A DNA stretch of 64,000 bases from Cycas panzhihuaensis. Its lineage: Eukaryota; Cycadophyta. Under the pieces are notes generated by a model that worked only from the letters and a program-made list of their open reading frames with translations, was not told the origin of the DNA and searched no databases. The DNA is taken from positions 220,913,741 through 220,977,740 of the forward strand of contig CM041465.1 in the NCBI GenBank assembly GCA_023213395.1, given 5' to 3'. Both the position numbers and the translations under genes were made by a program. Positions 10,859 to 21,640 of this stretch are shown piece after piece (within the stretch, counting starts at the first letter, position 1; every line of letters begins with the position of its first letter).

Positions 10859-11223
10859 TGTTGGAATAATGTACATTCCCATTTACATGTCCATTTAAGT
10901 TCATTTCATGTCATTGAAATAATTGCTCACATGGAATATTCTAGATGAGAATATCCTAGTGAGAGAAGATTCTTGGTCAAAGGTTCTAGAAGTCAAAGAT
11001 GCTCAACCATTAATGAGTTAGTTTGAGCACACCAAAAATCATGGGAGTAGTTGAACCAACTCCTATGTTTAGACATAGTGTAAAACTATAAATATGTATT
11101 TGTATCTTACATATTTTCTGAATGAGATTTGGAGAGTTGTGAGTCATTGTCGTATTGTCATTTCTTGTGTATGTCACATGTGCTTTATGACATGTCTCCA
11201 ACTCATATCCTCTCATTCCAACA
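10859..11223 (+). repeat. D1 5' LTR
   Basis: It runs from TGTTGGAATAATG to CATTCCAACA. TATAAATA at 11087-11094 is the probable promoter box, about 115-150 bp after a cluster of GAAnnTTC sites. Confidence 0.95.
10934..10972 (+). promoter_or_regulatory. Heat-shock-element-like cluster in D1 5' LTR
   Basis: GAATATTC (10934), GAATATCC (10949) and GAAGATTC (10965) are spaced 15 and 16 bp, so the first two are in the 5-bp phase of heat shock factor sites (nGAAn modules) with one module skipped. In the 3' LTR (13595, 13610, 13626) all three are perfect GAAnnTTC. D2 has the same sites at 31210 and 31227. Confidence 0.55.
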
Positions 11224-11235
11224 TGGTATCAGAGC
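11224..11235 (+). promoter_or_regulatory. D1 primer binding site (tRNA-iMet)
   Basis: TGGTATCAGAGC, a perfect match with no spacer to the LTR. Confidence 0.95.
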
Positions 11236-11370
11236 TTAGGTTCTTGACACTTGTGTTCTACCATGTGTGTCTTAAATTACGCCATGTTAGCCTAGCTTTC
11301 TAATAGCTCTATCTTTGAAATCACGGTGACAGATTTTGTCCATGCACCAGTCCGATTTGGTGACATAAAA

Positions 11371-11960
11371 GAGCACTTTAGGCGGCATAAAGTAGTACTT
11401 CAAGAGGATTTGTCTTATGCAATTCATCCTCTTTTAAAGGGTACTACTGGTGACATGTGAAAGGATATTTCAAGAGGTTTTTAAAGCATTTTTTCCTCTT
11501 TGAAATATATTATGATGGCTTCATTTGAATGATACTTTAAAAAGGATCTTGTTAAAGTATTTTATCCTTTTTGTAAAAAGTATCTATTGGTAGCACAAAA
11601 GACCAAATCTTTGGCGAACATGAAAAGTACCTTAAGAGGAATTTTTAATACATTTAATCCTCTTTTTTAAGGTACATTTTTGGTGATGTAAAAGGGCATG
11701 ATATCTTAAGAAGACTTTAAGCTTTTAAGATCAATATTTTGTCTTCTTTGAAAGGTAATTTTTTGGCTTCAATGTAAGAGTACTTTATGAGCATTTTCTC
11801 ATGTACTTAATCCTCTTTTGACTCTATTTGATGAGGATTTTTCAATGTACTATGAGAATATTTGTAAAAGGAAAATTTAATGTACTAAGTCCTCTTTTAT
11901 AGAACTTTTAGAGGACCTTTTAATGTACTTATTCCTCTTTATTGATGGTTTTTTAAACCT
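11371..11960 (+). repeat. D1 hairpin array
   Basis: There are at least seven consecutive units of about 70-100 bp, each an imperfect inverted repeat of the form ...TTTAAGAGGAT - 15 to 25 nt - ATCCTCTTTTAAA.... Clear arms are ATATTTCAAGAGG/CCTCTTTGAAATAT (about 11466-11512), GTACCTTAAGAGGA/TCCTCTTTTTTAAGGTAC (11627-11674) and ATACTTT/AAAGTAT around an AAAGGAT/ATCCTTT core (11531-11583). Arms differ between units while keeping pairing in several. D2 has the same kind of array (32355-33250). Confidence 0.8.
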
Positions 11961-12810
11961 TCATTTGTACTCTCTTAAAGTGTAATTCACCTTGCGATCA
12001 GCGAGTGATGTGGCACTCATACTTGCGGTGATTTAAAACACTTTTCTCCTTACTTTTCTTATAGACTTTACAACATGTGCGTGAATTCGGCTATAATTTC
12101 CCAGATTCACTAAGGCAAATGTAAATCCTATGTAATGTAACACTTTCAGTCTTACAAAGACCTATGGGAGTTGTTGAAGGAGAAAACAGGAAGCCAAGTC
12201 AGATTCAAGGCAAATTGGTGCGGCACAATATATCACAACATGGTGTCATATGACATGACACGACATGACTTGGCAGAATTGGAACCTGGAACACTAACAT
12301 TCATCATTTTGCTAGTGGTTGATGAGAAGATTGCTTATCTTATTTGCTTGCATATGATGCAGAATGACTCTTAATGATTAGAGTCTTGATACTTGCTTAC
12401 TCTTGAAATATGTCAAGTCTCTACAGAGACAAGGGACTTATGTTTTTGAATTGTAGAGTATATAACTCTTATCAACCTGCATGATACTTATCATACCTTT
12501 CTCTACCTCAAACTCTTTCATTTCTGAGTTGGGTAGCTTACTATTCTGACCTATTGTGTAATGGTGATGATAGTTGCAGTGTTGAGGTGTTAAGGGAAAA
12601 CACCTAACAATTCTATGAAGCAACAATGTCTTGGAAAATGACAATAGTGCATAAAATCAAGCACGATATTGTAAACCAAGATTATGACATTTGGAGAAGC
12701 AGGACAATGAGCGTGTTTTCACGCATTGATGACCACAACTAGTATGTACTACATGAGGATCATGAAATCCTCTTTGGGAGCTTTGTAATGGCAACTGCAA
12801 AGGCAAATCA

Positions 12811-13186
12811 ACGACAGAATGTGGATGACACTTAGTTACGGTTGGTCATAATCAACGGGATGTGCATTGACCACTTAGTTACGGTTGAGTCAATTCAGCG
12901 GCGGGATGTGGATGACACTTAGTTCTGGTTGATCCAAATCAACGACAGGATGTGCATTGACCACTTAGTTCTGGTTGAGTCAATTCAACGACAGAATGTG
13001 CATTGACCACTTAGTTCTGGTTGAGTCAATTCAACGACAAGATGTGGATGACACTTAGTTCTGGTTGATCCAAATCAACGACAGGATGTGCATAGACCAC
13101 TGGATTCTGGTTGATCTCTTGTAGCAGTTGAAGGCCAAATCAACGACAGAATGTGCATAGCACCTAATTCTGGTTGATCACTTGAT
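12811..13186 (+). repeat. D1 about 46-bp tandem array, 8 units
   Basis: The unit is GACAGGATGTGCATTGACC-ACTTAGTTCTGGTTGA-GTCAATTCAAC. Two versions alternate irregularly: GTGGATGACACTTAG and GTGCATTGACCACTTAG. Within each unit GGTTGA...TCAAC forms a short inverted repeat. Unit 7 carries an extra 20 bp (CTTGTAGCAGTTGAAGG). D2 has five diverged units at 34077-34310, including the same kind of expanded unit, so the array predates the split of the two copies. Confidence 0.9.
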
Positions 13187-13511
13187 GTGGATAGCTTACT
13201 CCACCAAGACGATATGCAAAGTAGCGATCCACGATTCGAGAAGCCATTTTGGGCTTAATCGACTTCTTTTGACTTCTTCAGTTGTTCTACTACAACAAGA
13301 TGCCTTCCAACTATCGAAGAATTGGAGTTCCATGATAGGTTCAAGCTTGTGGAAGATCACCATCATTCTATTCGACAGTATATGGAGTATGGCATGATTG
13401 AGTTAATATATTGTCCCTCAAGTTGTATTCTCACTTAGACTTTAAGTTGTGAGAAATTTTTTGAAAGACTTAGGACACTGATGTTTATGTAAGGAAATGA
13501 ACTTAACATTA

Positions 13512-13519
13512 TGGGGGGG
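13512..13519 (+). other. D1 polypurine tract
   Basis: ATGGGGGGG ends directly at the 3' LTR start (13520). Confidence 0.9.
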
Positions 13520-13884
13520 TGTTGGAATAATGTACATTCCCATTTACATGTCCATTTAAGTTCATTTCATGTCATTGAAATAATTGCTCACATGGAATAT
13601 TCTAGATGAGAATATTCTAGTGAGAGAAGATTCTTGGTCAAAGGTTCTAGAAGTCAAAGATGCTCAACCATTAATGAGTTAGTTTGAGCACACCAAAAAT
13701 CATGGGAGTAGTTGAACCAACTCCTATGTTTAGACATAGTGTAAAACTATAAATATGTATTTGTATCTTACATATTTTCTGAATGAGATTTGGAGAGTTG
13801 TGAGTCATTGTCGTATTGTCATTTCTTGTGTATGTCACATGTGCTTTATGACATGTCTCCAACTCATATCCTCTCATTCCAACA
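13520..13884 (+). repeat. D1 3' LTR
   Basis: It is the same length as the 5' LTR with one visible substitution, and is followed by the duplication AATAT. Confidence 0.95.
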
Positions 13885-13889
13885 AATAT

Positions 13890-15357
13890 GAACACTTGAA
13901 GTGTTATTACAATGAACACTTTAATGAAGTGTAGTGCTTATGTAGATCCAAGTAAAAAACAGATGCTTGATTACAATGAATTTTGCGAAAAAGTACTTTG
14001 TAAATGTGTTTAAGTACTCAATGAAACAAAGCAAAACTTTGTGATGAAGATACAAATGTGTTCCTTTTAATGCTCAAAAGTGAAGGTAAAAGAGCCACTT
14101 GCCAAATAGGACACCAAGCACCAAGTGTTGCGACTTTAAAATAGTCCCAACGATAAAAAAGGAAGTGATTTTATTAAGTACAACGTATTTTTTGAGCCCT
14201 TTTTATGACTAAGGGCAATAGGTCACCATGCAAGGTGCCTTAAAAAGTGTTTGAAATAATGATAAATATCACTTTTACAATATGCAAATACTTAAAATCA
14301 CTTCACCTAAGCCAATTAACACTTATGCAACATTAATTAAGTGTTAAAAAAAGCTTAAAGAGCCAAAAACAAAGGCTGAAATTCAAAATTTTTTTTTTTT
14401 GGCAAATTTGAGCAGCAAGAACACCACGTAGGGAGCCTTGATTGACGACTTAAACCCAGAAATTTTAATATCCAGCCAACAATATTCAGAGAAATATTCT
14501 TAAAAGTATAACATAAGGTTCAAAAATCAAAATTTTGATTTGAATTTTTCAAAATAAAAAAAAAAGGTCGTTCATGGCAGCGTGACTTGGGCGACTCCCG
14601 TGGACACGCAAATGATGAGAACAGCGTGTAGAGACCTCTGTTTGTGCTGAAAATTCAGGAGGAGGGGTGCCCAAGTGGTATCCAACTCCCTCTAAAATAT
14701 CAAGGCTTTTCGTCAAGTGTGCAGAGAGCTGCAAGTAATTGAAGTTATGGCTGGTTACACGTCTTTGAGAAAGGAAAAGCGAGCCGTCAGAATCGCTCGT
14801 GGTTTTAAACCCTCGTATTAATCACTAAAACTCTTCCCTTAAGTGCATACAATGCATGCTAGGTCAGTATATGGACAGCCAGCTTGATATGAGAAAAAAG
14901 AGTGAAAAACAATAATTTTTTATGCTTTTTTAGTGGGGTTTCAAGGCTGAAAATGCCCAAAAATTGATCCACAGCCTGCAAGGGTCCTCAAACTTCAAAT
15001 AAATTCAGTCTGAGAGCTTCAAATGGCTAAAGAATAGCTCAACACCCAAATGTGAGAAAAAAATTAGCTAAAAAATGCAGATTTTAGTAAAAAAATTACA
15101 AAAAACGTGAGTAAACTTGCTCAAAACCCTTGAAGGTGATCTGAAAAATAAAAATAAAAAATAAAAAAATTTCAGATCTGAATATAGAGTGCTCTAGCCT
15201 TTCAATGCTGCTCCAGAAGCTTGAACCTGCAAGAAAATGGTCTCAAACAAACCTTGGATCACCTTCGAAAAGCGAAGGTCGTCACCAAGGGTTTGTAGGC
15301 TTTCTTCGAATCTCCTTGAGCAGCTACAAACAAAACAGAGGGAACTAGTCTCCTCTT
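13890..15357 (-). other. Element C leader, part next to the 5' LTR
   Basis: This is untranslated leader. About 14055-14310 and 15180-15357 match the leader of element E; the part between is specific to C. Small frames such as 15237-15419 and 14549-14734 have no protein-like features and are shared repeats. Confidence 0.75.
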
Positions 15358-15369
15358 GCTCTGATACCA
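15358..15369 (-). promoter_or_regulatory. Element C primer binding site
   Basis: A perfect TGGTATCAGAGC on the minus strand, two bases from the LTR. Confidence 0.93.
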
Positions 15370-15371
15370 AA

Positions 15372-15925
15372 TGTGAAAAGAGACTTAATGGCCTCACAGT
15401 CCCAAGATCTAGAAGCTAGGATCACTCTAGTTCTAGAAGCACAAATACTTAACAAATATAATACTCTCAAAGTAAAAGAAAGCATAAGAGACAAAGCATA
15501 AAATGAAGAAGCAAGAGAAATGATACCCAATGTGTGGAGTTGGAATTGGTCCAACCTCCAAAGAATAAACAGTTTAATTAGCAAACTAACAGCATAACAA
15601 TACAGCTCCAACTCTCTTATGAGACAATGAGAAGAGGTCTCATTATATAGAGTGAAATGAGAGACCTAAGGCCTTGGATGTTGGACAAGTGCCAAACATC
15701 CAAGATACATGCCTTGCATGTAAGACATGTGTCCTTTTGGACTCTCATGTGAACAAAAATGCATGAGGGTCCATTTGACCCTTTAGTGACAACGTTGTGT
15801 CACTAGAAAGAATGTGGGTGTGCACTTTATCACTTAAGTGATAAGTCACCCCTAAAGCACAAAAGTACACATATTACATAAAAATTAAAGTACATAACCT
15901 TAACATGTAAACATAAGGTTTAACA
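15372..15925 (-). repeat. 5' LTR of element C (promoter LTR)
   Basis: It is 554 bp. TATATAA is at 15643-15649 (minus strand). The 32-bp palindrome is at 15673-15704, here with mismatches in both arms, and the 16-bp palindrome at 15828-15843. The target duplication GAGTA follows at 15926-15930. Confidence 0.95.
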
Positions 15926-15930
15926 GAGTA

Positions 15931-16347
15931 CTTGTCCACAAAGTACATCAAATGGTAATTTTTTAATGTCAGGAGAGAGGGACACAATGGTTACAAATTT
16001 TTCAAAAGATCTTAATAGCTTGTTTAGCACAAGTTGAACCAATTCTTCATCATTTATGGTTATACTAGTAGTAGCTAGACTTTCACATAGATATTTAATC
16101 CTAGTAAGGAAACTTGTTAGATTTTTATTTTCATGCATTTTATCTCTATGTAATTCTTCCTTCAAAAATGAGATTCTAGCTACATTTTTTTGAACATACA
16201 ATGAAGCCAGAGTATTCCAAGCCTCATTAGCAATAGTGGCTTAGATTATGTGCAATAGAATGTGATATGCTATAGACAGAGTAATTGTTGCCAATGCATA
16301 TCGATCATATTCATCAAAGGCCTTTGCTTCATCTAGAATTATTGGTC
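15931..16347 (-). pseudogene. gag: Element A gag, middle piece
   Basis: The open stretch 15931-16201 encodes the copia gag core (FLKEELHRDKMHENKNLTSF, FLTRIKYLCESLATT, DEELVQLVLNKL, LPFDVLCGQVL) up to the insertion site of C. To the right the frame continues (ANEAWNTLASLYVQKNVA), crosses one stop (TAA, about 16243) and reaches the insertion site of B at 16347. Confidence 0.88.
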
Positions 16348-16352
16348 TTGCA
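16348..16352. repeat. Target site duplication of element B, left copy (TTGCA)
   Basis: It is identical to 26833-26837. Confidence 0.94.
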
Positions 16353-16564
16353 TGTTAAACTTTAGACATAGATGGATGAAAATAACTTCCTTGATTTTAT
16401 TATGAGGGATATAGTCTCTTCAAATATAGATGAATAAATGTAACTGATACATGTACATATGACATATGTCAGACAAATGTTTAAGTTACATCACAAGTTA
16501 CATAAAGAGAAATTAAGACATTACCCTCAAAATACCCTTTAGGACAAAACATTATATCTTAACA
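16353..16564 (-). repeat. 3' LTR of element B
   Basis: It runs from TGTTAAACTTTAG to ATATCTTAACA. A purine tract (AAGAGAGGG on the minus strand, 16565-16573) adjoins it. Confidence 0.92.
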
Positions 16565-16575
16565 CCCTCTCTTAA

Positions 16576-17375
16576 TGTTTTATCCTTTTAATCCTATTCG
16601 ATTTCTAAGTATTTAAAATCTATCCTTGCTGAGAAGCTTTGTTAAGATATCTACAACTTGCTCATTTCTAGGACACTATGCCAAGTCTATTTCTTTGTTC
16701 TACGCTTTTCTCGTATAAAATAATGATACACCTCAATGTGTTTTGTTCGTGCATGAAGAATAGGGTTCTTGGTTAATTTTATGGCACTCTAATTGTCACA
16801 AAATAGAGTTGTTGGCCCTTGTTGCTATTGATTCAGATCTAATAGTAATTGCCTCAACCAGACTGCTTCACAAGTAGCATTGACAACTGACTTGTATTTA
16901 GCTTCAATGGATGAAAGTGCGATTGTCGATTGTCTTTTGCTACTCCAAGAGATAGCCACTAGTCCCAAGACGAAGTAGTGTCCAATTGTGGATCTCCTCT
17001 TTTCTTTATCTCCAATCCAGTCTGAGTCACAAAACCCAATTAACTTGTCTGATTTCATTTTTGGATAGACAAGTTTCAAATCAATTGTTCCTTCTAAATA
17101 TCTCAGTATCCTCTTGGCAACCTTCCAATTTCTTGTGTTGGGTTCTTGCATGTATCTTGAAACTAGACCTACAGAGTATGAGATGTCAAGTCCAGTTGCT
17201 TTGAGATAAATCAAACTTCCAATCAATTGTCTGTACAGAATTACTTCTACTTCAATTTCTCCTTCGCCTGGAACCAGGTCACAATTAATTTCCATGGGAG
17301 TTGCACAATTGTTGCAATCTTCCATTTGAAATCTAGTTAGCAAATTTTTTATGTATTTGCTTTGGGACAATATAA
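16576..17375 (-). pseudogene. pol: Element B RNase H and RT tail
   Basis: The open stretch 16825-17370 (181 codons) has MSQSKYIKNLLTRFQM (RT end), YRQLIGSLIYLKATG, VAKRILRYLEGTIDLKL, DSDWIGDKEKRRST and IEAKYKSVVNATCEAVWLRQ. This is the copia RNase H order with its DSDW motif. Left of 16825 the C-terminal part is decayed. A stop after LNQ cuts it from the usual HCDNQSAI motif. Confidence 0.87.
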
Positions 17376-18128
17376 TTGATTCTCCGGTTTAATTGACTTC
17401 TATTCCCAAGTAGCAACTTAGAAGTCACAAGTTCATCATTTCAAAACTTTTTTCTAACAAACTTTTTATACTTGATACAGATTCTACATCACTCCCTGTG
17501 ATAATCATATCATCCACATAAACCACATTTGTTGTGATTAGCGCCCCGTTTTTTTGTGGATAGACTAGAATCTGAGTTGCATAGAAGAAAACCATTTTGT
17601 GAAAAATTTATCCAATTTGGCGTACCAGGCTCTTGGAGCTTGCTTTAACCCATATAGTGCCTTCTTTAATTTGCATACTAGATTTTCTTGACCCTTTTTA
17701 ATGTAACCTTTTGACTGTCTCATGTAGACTTTTTCTTCTAGCTCACCATTTAAGAAAGCACTTTTTACATCCAACTGATAAATTTTCCAATCATTTTAAG
17801 CTGCTAAAGCAATTGTTGTTCTTACAGTGTCAAGTTTGGCAACCGGTGAGAATGTTTCATCGAAGTCTATCCCTATTGTTTGGGTGTAACCCTTTGCTAC
17901 AAGTCTGGCCTTATGTTTTTCTATCCTGCCATCAACATTCTCCTTTATTTTGTATATCCACTTACAATTAACCACTGACTTGTCATTGGGCGAATTGTCC
18001 AACTCCCAAGTTTGATTTTTGGTGATTGATTCCATTTCAGCATCCATTGTTGCTTGTCATTCTGCATGTTCCTTTGCTTCTTCAAAGGATTGTGATTCTA
18101 TGTTGCTAAATAATGCTTGATGCTTCTG
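17376..18128 (-). pseudogene. pol: Element B reverse transcriptase
   Basis: 17796-18047 gives [31 protein letters not shown] and [20 protein letters not shown]. 17565-17774 gives [18 protein letters not shown] (first Asp) and [19 protein letters not shown]. The YVDD box (VDDMIITGSD) follows near 17500 in another frame. A stop before MDVKS and a frameshift near 17570 break it. The region upstream of 18047 (SFEEAKEHAE) continues across F to 23416. Confidence 0.85.
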
Positions 18129-18133
18129 TCTTC
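18129..18133. repeat. Target site duplication of element F, left copy (TCTTC)
   Basis: It is identical to 23411-23415. Confidence 0.92.
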
Positions 18134-18358
18134 TGCTAGAACGTAATGTTTTATCCTAGGAAGTCTAAAGGGGTAATAGACCCCTCAAAAATGTAACTTA
18201 TAAATGTATGTAGGACATGTCTGACAAGTGTCATATTTTCATGTTACGATTACAATTAATTTCTTGGGGGTTACAAACCCTACTTGAATATATTCAGGAG
18301 TTCACTCCTCAATAGTCAATCAAGCATTCTTCTTCCATCTCAAGGTTATTTCCTAACA
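18134..18358 (+). repeat. 5' LTR of element F
   Basis: It carries CTGACAAGTGTCA at about 18219-18231, the motif also seen in the LTRs of A, B and C. Confidence 0.92.
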
Positions 18359-18370
18359 TGGTATCAGAGC
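18359..18370 (+). promoter_or_regulatory. Element F primer binding site
   Basis: A perfect TGGTATCAGAGC directly at the LTR edge. Confidence 0.94.
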
Positions 18371-19072
18371 AGGTCGTCCTGCCTGAGAGAGGGTTTTTGA
18401 ACCTGTGAAAGAAGGAAGCATCCAGTCAAGGACAAGATAACAAGTCAGACTGAGAAGAAGAAGCCAGAGTCAGGCAAAGACAACAGTTTGCAGACTATGA
18501 GAGATAAGAAACAAGTGAAAGAGGAGAGAGAAAACATCTCCAAAAGGTGTACAGAACTAGTGTACAATACTATGCGGCTATACGAACAAGAAAAAATCAA
18601 GGTTCTTAAAATGAGATAAAATTTGGCCAGAAGTTAGATCACATCCCTCCCCGTCAATATTCTCTTTTGCGTCAAGGTCATCCAAGGTCATTTTTGGTCA
18701 ATGTGTGCAGGTTTGGAGAAAGAGGTACTTATTTCTCAATATTTTCCTTCGATTTTATGCTGGAAATTAGTCAAGAAACCTCTGTACTTGACGTTCAATC
18801 AGTTTGGAACTCTTCTGAATAAATTTTTATGGAGCATTTTTTTAATCTAAGTGGATTTATGAAAAACCCTAGCTACCCTCTTTCACCTTGCAGGCTAAAT
18901 ATCTCTTAAACCAAAGATTGTTTTGGAAAAATACTTTCAGATTAGTGATCTCCTCATCAATACCTTTCATTTGAGGTACCTCTTGATCTCATTCGTACAG
19001 TTCGAGTAACGTATGGAATTCTGTACCATTGTACGATCTAGGGTTTGAACTTGCTGTTTTTTAAAATTAAAA
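18371..19072 (+). other. Element F leader
   Basis: About 700 bp of untranslated leader. It contains no open frame of note and ends in AAAATTAAAA just before the gag start. Confidence 0.7.
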
Positions 19073-20030
19073 ATGGCTTCTTCGATTCTTGTTCTTTCTG
19101 ATACAAACAAACTTAAAGGCAGTAACTATCATGTCTGGAAGATAAAAATAGAGACATTATTAAGAGCCATGAATGCATGGAGGATTGCAACTGGGCAAGA
19201 AGCAAAACCTGGTATAGCAGGACCAAACCTAACAAGCTAGGAAGAAAGGGATAGTGCAAGAGTCACTCTCAATATCAGATCCTCTCCTTATATATATAGA
19301 AAAATTGACCTCCACTTATGAAATCTGAAAGTGCTTTGAAAATTTATATGGGCAAAAGAATAAGGCTAGAATAGTTGCCTTGAAAGAAGAACTGTTTAAG
19401 CTTCATATGAAAGAAACAGAAACAGTGACCGAATTCATCCACAAAGTTATTTCCTTGAGAAAGGACCTTTCAAGTGTAGGTGCAGTCATCACAAACCAAG
19501 AGTTAGTAAAAATGGTAGCCAACCAACTTCCTTAGTCATTCGATGTAACCATAAACACAATAACCAACAATGATCAGATTGCAACAATGACCTTGAACAT
19601 GTTCACTAGGTTGTTGCTAAGACAAGAATAGAGAAATAAGAGATATGAAGACTCTAGAGAACTAGAAGATGTATTCGTTTCCCGACTAAACTTGGGGCCA
19701 AGAGGGCGAAGCAGAGGAAGAGGATGAACTCCAGAAGCAAGGACTCCTTCACGAGGCAGATGGGAAGACACCAGAGGTCAATGACATTTAACAACACCAA
19801 GAATTTGTTACAATTGTGGTAAGATAGGTCATTTTGCAAGTTCATGTAAAACTTTTGATCTGTGCTATCACTGTGGACAACGAAGACACTACCCCTACCA
19901 GTGTCCTCAAAGGAGGACAGGCATCCAGAGAGGAAAACGTCCAATCGGAAACTAGAAGGAGCAAACAAACGAAGATGAGGAAGAAGATATTGCCTTCATT
20001 ATTGCTCTCAATGCAAGTCTCCACGACAAA
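19073..20030 (+). pseudogene. gag: Element F gag
   Basis: The start ATG at 19073 is followed by ASSILVLSDTNKLKGSNYHV and WKIKIETLLRAMNAW, the conserved gag N-terminus. A stop at about 19238 and shifts around 19290 break it. Two CCHC knuckles stand in tandem at about 19811-19910: CYNCGKIGHFASSC, then CYHCGQRRHYPYQC. The double knuckle is a difference from A and C, which have one. Element B shares it in damaged form. Confidence 0.87.
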
Positions 20031-20393
20031 GACATATGGTATATTGATTCAGGAGCATCCTAACACATGACTAGCAGAGAAGACTAGTTTGAGACACTCT
20101 AGCCATACACATCAGATAGATCAGTGGAACTAGGAGACAAAGACCCCCCTTAATATAAAGGGAGTAGGAACAATAGTTATCAAGCTGCAAGGCAACATCG
20201 GAAAGATTAGAAATGTACTTTTAGTCCCTGACTTCAAAATGAATCTTCTTTCTGTCTCTTAACTTAGCAAGAAAAAGCTAAGGATTGTCTTTGATGAAAA
20301 GGGGTCATGTTACATCCTTGACATGAAAAATAATGGCAATGTAATCACAAGGGAGTAGAAAGTAATGACTTATATAGGCTACTTTCCCACCCC
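20031..20393 (+). pseudogene. pol: Element F protease
   Basis: YIDSGAS at about 20041-20061 is the intact aspartic protease active site, but a TAA stop follows it directly in place of Gln/Arg before HMTS. Downstream, LVPDFKMNLLSVS (about 20222-20260) marks the protease-integrase junction. Confidence 0.82.
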
Positions 20394-21640
20394 ATGTTCT
20401 ATGATGTAAAAGCTTGTACAGTTATAAATCTTAATGAGAATGACAAACTGTGGCACTTGAAGTATGGACACCTCCCCATGGAAAAACTAAAGTCAATGAA
20501 GAAGGAAGGGTTAGTTAATGATCTTTCTTCTATCACATCTGATAACTTTGTTTGTAAAAACTATCAATCTGAAAAACAACATAGGCTACCTTTTAAAGAA
20601 AACAAATGGCGAGCTAAAAAAAAGTTGGAATTAATACACACCAACATATGTGGACCTCTCACTCCACATTCAATCAATGGTTATAGATATTTTCTTACAT
20701 TTATTGATGATCTCACTAGGAAAATATGGGTCTGCTTTCTCCAAAACAAATCAGAAGTGTTTGACAACTTTAAAGAATTCAATGTTGAAGTATAACTAGA
20801 ATATGGGGAGAAGATAAAATACATAAGATCTGATGGTGGAGGAGAATATATTTCAAAGGAATTCCTGAACTATTGTAAAGTAAATAGAATTCGTAGACAA
20901 TTCACAACCCCATATACTCCTCAATCTAATGGGGTTGCAAAAAAGAAAAACAAAGCCATTATGGAAATGGCACAATGCATGGTTCGTGAAGAAAAGATCC
21001 CTAAATCTTACTGGGTTGAACCAATAAACACATCATGTTATCTGCTAAATCGAAGTCCAACAAAGGCACTAGATCTTCTTACCCCAGAAGAAGCCTGGAC
21101 AAGGAGAAAACCAGATGTAAGACATCTGAGGGTATTTGGATGCCAAGCATTTGTCCATATCCCTAACAAGAAAAGAACAAAGCTTGACTCAAAAAGTCTT
21201 GAGTGTATCACGATTGATTACAACAAGAATTCGAAAGCTTATAAATGCATAGATTCAAAAACCACCAAGATCTATGTAAGCAGAGATATCATATTCAATG
21301 AAAAAGAAGTAGAAGAAGATAAAAATCAAATTAAAATAATTGATGATGCACCTCAAGTTATTTCTCAAGAAATTCCTATCGAAGAAGCATATGGCCTAAC
21401 TTCAGAAAACATCTCAGAAGATTCAACCTCACCATAGACTTTAAATGAAGCTTCCCCATCAGAAGAGGAAGAATCATCTCCACATGAAGTCTCCTTATCG
21501 GAAGAGAAAGAAACATCTCTAGAAGAATCAAGAATTTAAGAAGAATCGAAGAAGGAGAAAAAGCTACCCAGATGGTACCTCAAAACTGTCGAGGAAGGAA
21601 AAGGAGATATACTTCCTCATAGGACAAGAAGCCAGAGACA
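20394..21640 (+). pseudogene. pol: Element F integrase
   Basis: 20394-20795 has the zinc-domain pattern (LWHLKYGHLPMEKL; the CC part reads FVCKNYQSEKQH, one Cys lost) and the core start. 20961-21437 has AYWVE-type sequence (SYWVEPINTSCYLLNRSPTK), LRVFGCQAFVHIPNKKRT and ISRDIIFNEKEV. Catalytic residues are replaced: HTNICGP has Asn for the first Asp, and GVAKKKNKA has Lys for the Glu; only the middle Asp (RSDGGGEY) remains. A stop at about 20793 divides the core. It cannot be functional. Confidence 0.87.

Larger units (their letters stand above)
10859..13884 (+). mobile_element. D1: gene-less LTR retrotransposon (LARD/TRIM-like), young copy
   Basis: The 365-bp LTRs at 10859-11223 and 13520-13884 differ at one position that I can see (10955 versus 13616). 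The target duplication is AATAT (10854-10858, 13885-13889). A perfect initiator-tRNA primer site follows the 5' LTR directly and a G7 polypurine tract precedes the 3' LTR. The 2.3-kb interior has no gag or pol frame; the longest frames are under 75 codons and unlike any retroelement protein. So it must have been moved by proteins from another element. Its interior shares a layout with D2: hairpin array, middle region, about 46-bp repeats. It is the youngest insertion in the window. Confidence 0.95.
5567..15925 (-). mobile_element. Element C: Ty1/copia retrotransposon in element A gag
   Basis: This element has LTRs at 5567-6118 and 15372-15925, roughly 96% alike by eye. Next to them are a polypurine tract at 6119-6125 and a primer site at 15358-15369; the target duplication is GAGTA. 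Gag-pol lies at about 6160-10302 on the minus strand. An unusually long untranslated leader (about 2 kb without the insert) contains D1. Without D1 and one of its duplications, C is about 7.3 kb. It is the best preserved copia here: RT and integrase keep all catalytic residues, yet stops and shifts interrupt every domain. E (1-1765) and the solo LTR at 35353 belong to the same family. Confidence 0.95.

Noticed and set aside
11094-11303. Small frames in D1 and D2 LTRs (also 13671-13919, 34906-35121)
   Set aside because: The same frame appears in both LTRs and is LTR sequence, not a gene.
10859-13884. D1 as a DNA transposon or MITE
   Set aside because: It has TG...CA long direct repeats, a tRNA primer site, a purine tract and 5-bp duplications, so it is an LTR element.
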